Assembly: GCA_964352425.1 (NCBI GenBank) | Contig: CAYGRZ010000041.1 | Span: forward strand, 1-14,402 | Direction: 5' to 3' | Length of the DNA stretch: 14,402 nt | Source of the DNA: JAMWCX01 sp964352425 | GTDB lineage: Bacteria > Omnitrophota > Gorgyraeia > 2-01-FULL-45-10 | Part shown: positions 14,276 through 14,402 of the stretch, piece by piece | Layout of the letters: each line of letters begins with the position of its first letter | How positions within the stretch are numbered: the first letter of the stretch is position 1 | The notes under the pieces: model-generated | What the model was told of the DNA's origin: nothing | The model's input: the letters and a program-made list of their open reading frames with translations, nothing else | Databases searched by the model: none | Position numbers and translations under genes: made by a program

Positions 14276-14402
14276 AATTTTTCGGCTATTCAGGGCGTTT
14301 ACTTTTGAGCACTCGCCTTTTGTTGAGCAAGCCCTTGCGGCCTGAGTGCCTCGCGGGAACGTGCGATTTTCCCCGGCGTGGAAAAGACACTGCCGAAAAA
14401 TT
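14276..14402. repeat. Palindromic repeat family, copy with 11-bp terminal inverted repeats
   Basis: It begins six bases after the deacetylase stop and runs to the window edge. The ends AATTTTTCGGC (14276-14286) and GCCGAAAAATT (14392-14402) are perfect inverted repeats. Inside, GCACTC (14309-14314) pairs with GAGTGC (14344-14349), and an imperfect stem joins the GTGCGATTTTCC and GGAAAAGACAC segments. Bases 14320-14344 are identical to 835-859, and GGGCGTTTACTTT (14293-14305) is identical to 9965-9977, linking it to the other copies. The element may continue beyond the window. Confidence 0.85.

Overview
The window is a metagenome-style contig: GC-rich, densely packed, every recognisable gene on the + strand, and one 100-N scaffold gap. 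It encodes a Gram-negative envelope programme: Kdo transfer (waaA), lipid A 4'-kinase (lpxK), an LpxL/HtrB-type acyltransferase, heptosyltransferase-type GT9 sequence and GT4 glycosyltransferases. It therefore comes from a diderm bacterium that makes LPS. The domain fusions, frequent ATA/AGG codons and palindromic intergenic repeats suggest an uncultivated lineage such as Candidatus Omnitrophota. That placement is an impression from style, not a computed result.

Layout. (1) 1-825: the 3' part of shikimate kinase aroK, overlapping a small two-helix membrane protein of unknown function. (2) 826-1742: an accessory patch. A nested palindromic repeat is followed by a markedly AT-rich gene for a zinc-ribbon membrane protein, then by a related repeat in the opposite orientation. 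(3) 1743-5574: the DNA-processing block dprA-topA-xerC/D. This resembles the Bacillus smf-topA-(trmFO)-codV order, but trmFO is absent between topA and the recombinase. (4) 5585-5707: a large AT-rich hairpin built from 14-bp repeats, separating the DNA block from the envelope block. (5) 5720-9948: waaA-lpxK-(LPLAT::ELM1), a tightly coupled lipid A/Kdo operon. waaA carries an in-frame 7-bp tandem repeat. The third gene fuses a lipid A acyltransferase to an ELM1/GtrOC1-like domain that contains a CxxCxxCxxxC cluster. (6) 9945-10220: a mosaic of palindromes nested inside one another, starting in the stop codon of the fused gene. (7) 10238-14269: a glycan operon. It contains a GT4 domain running without a stop into a GT9 domain (split by the N gap), a second GT4 joined by a GTGA overlap, and a membrane-anchored NodB-type polysaccharide deacetylase joined by another GTGA overlap. 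(8) 14276-14402: another member of the palindromic repeat family, with 11-bp perfect terminal inverted repeats.

How the genes may work together (inference): LpxK phosphorylates the lipid A disaccharide, WaaA adds Kdo, and the LpxL-like domain acylates the Kdo-lipid A. The GT4/GT9 enzymes would then extend core or surface glycan, and the deacetylase would trim N-acetyl groups from an exported or periplasmic glycan. The most unusual content is the LPLAT::ELM1 fusion with its iron-sulfur-like Cys motif, the GT4::GT9 fusion, and a family of nested palindromic elements that sit immediately after stop codons.
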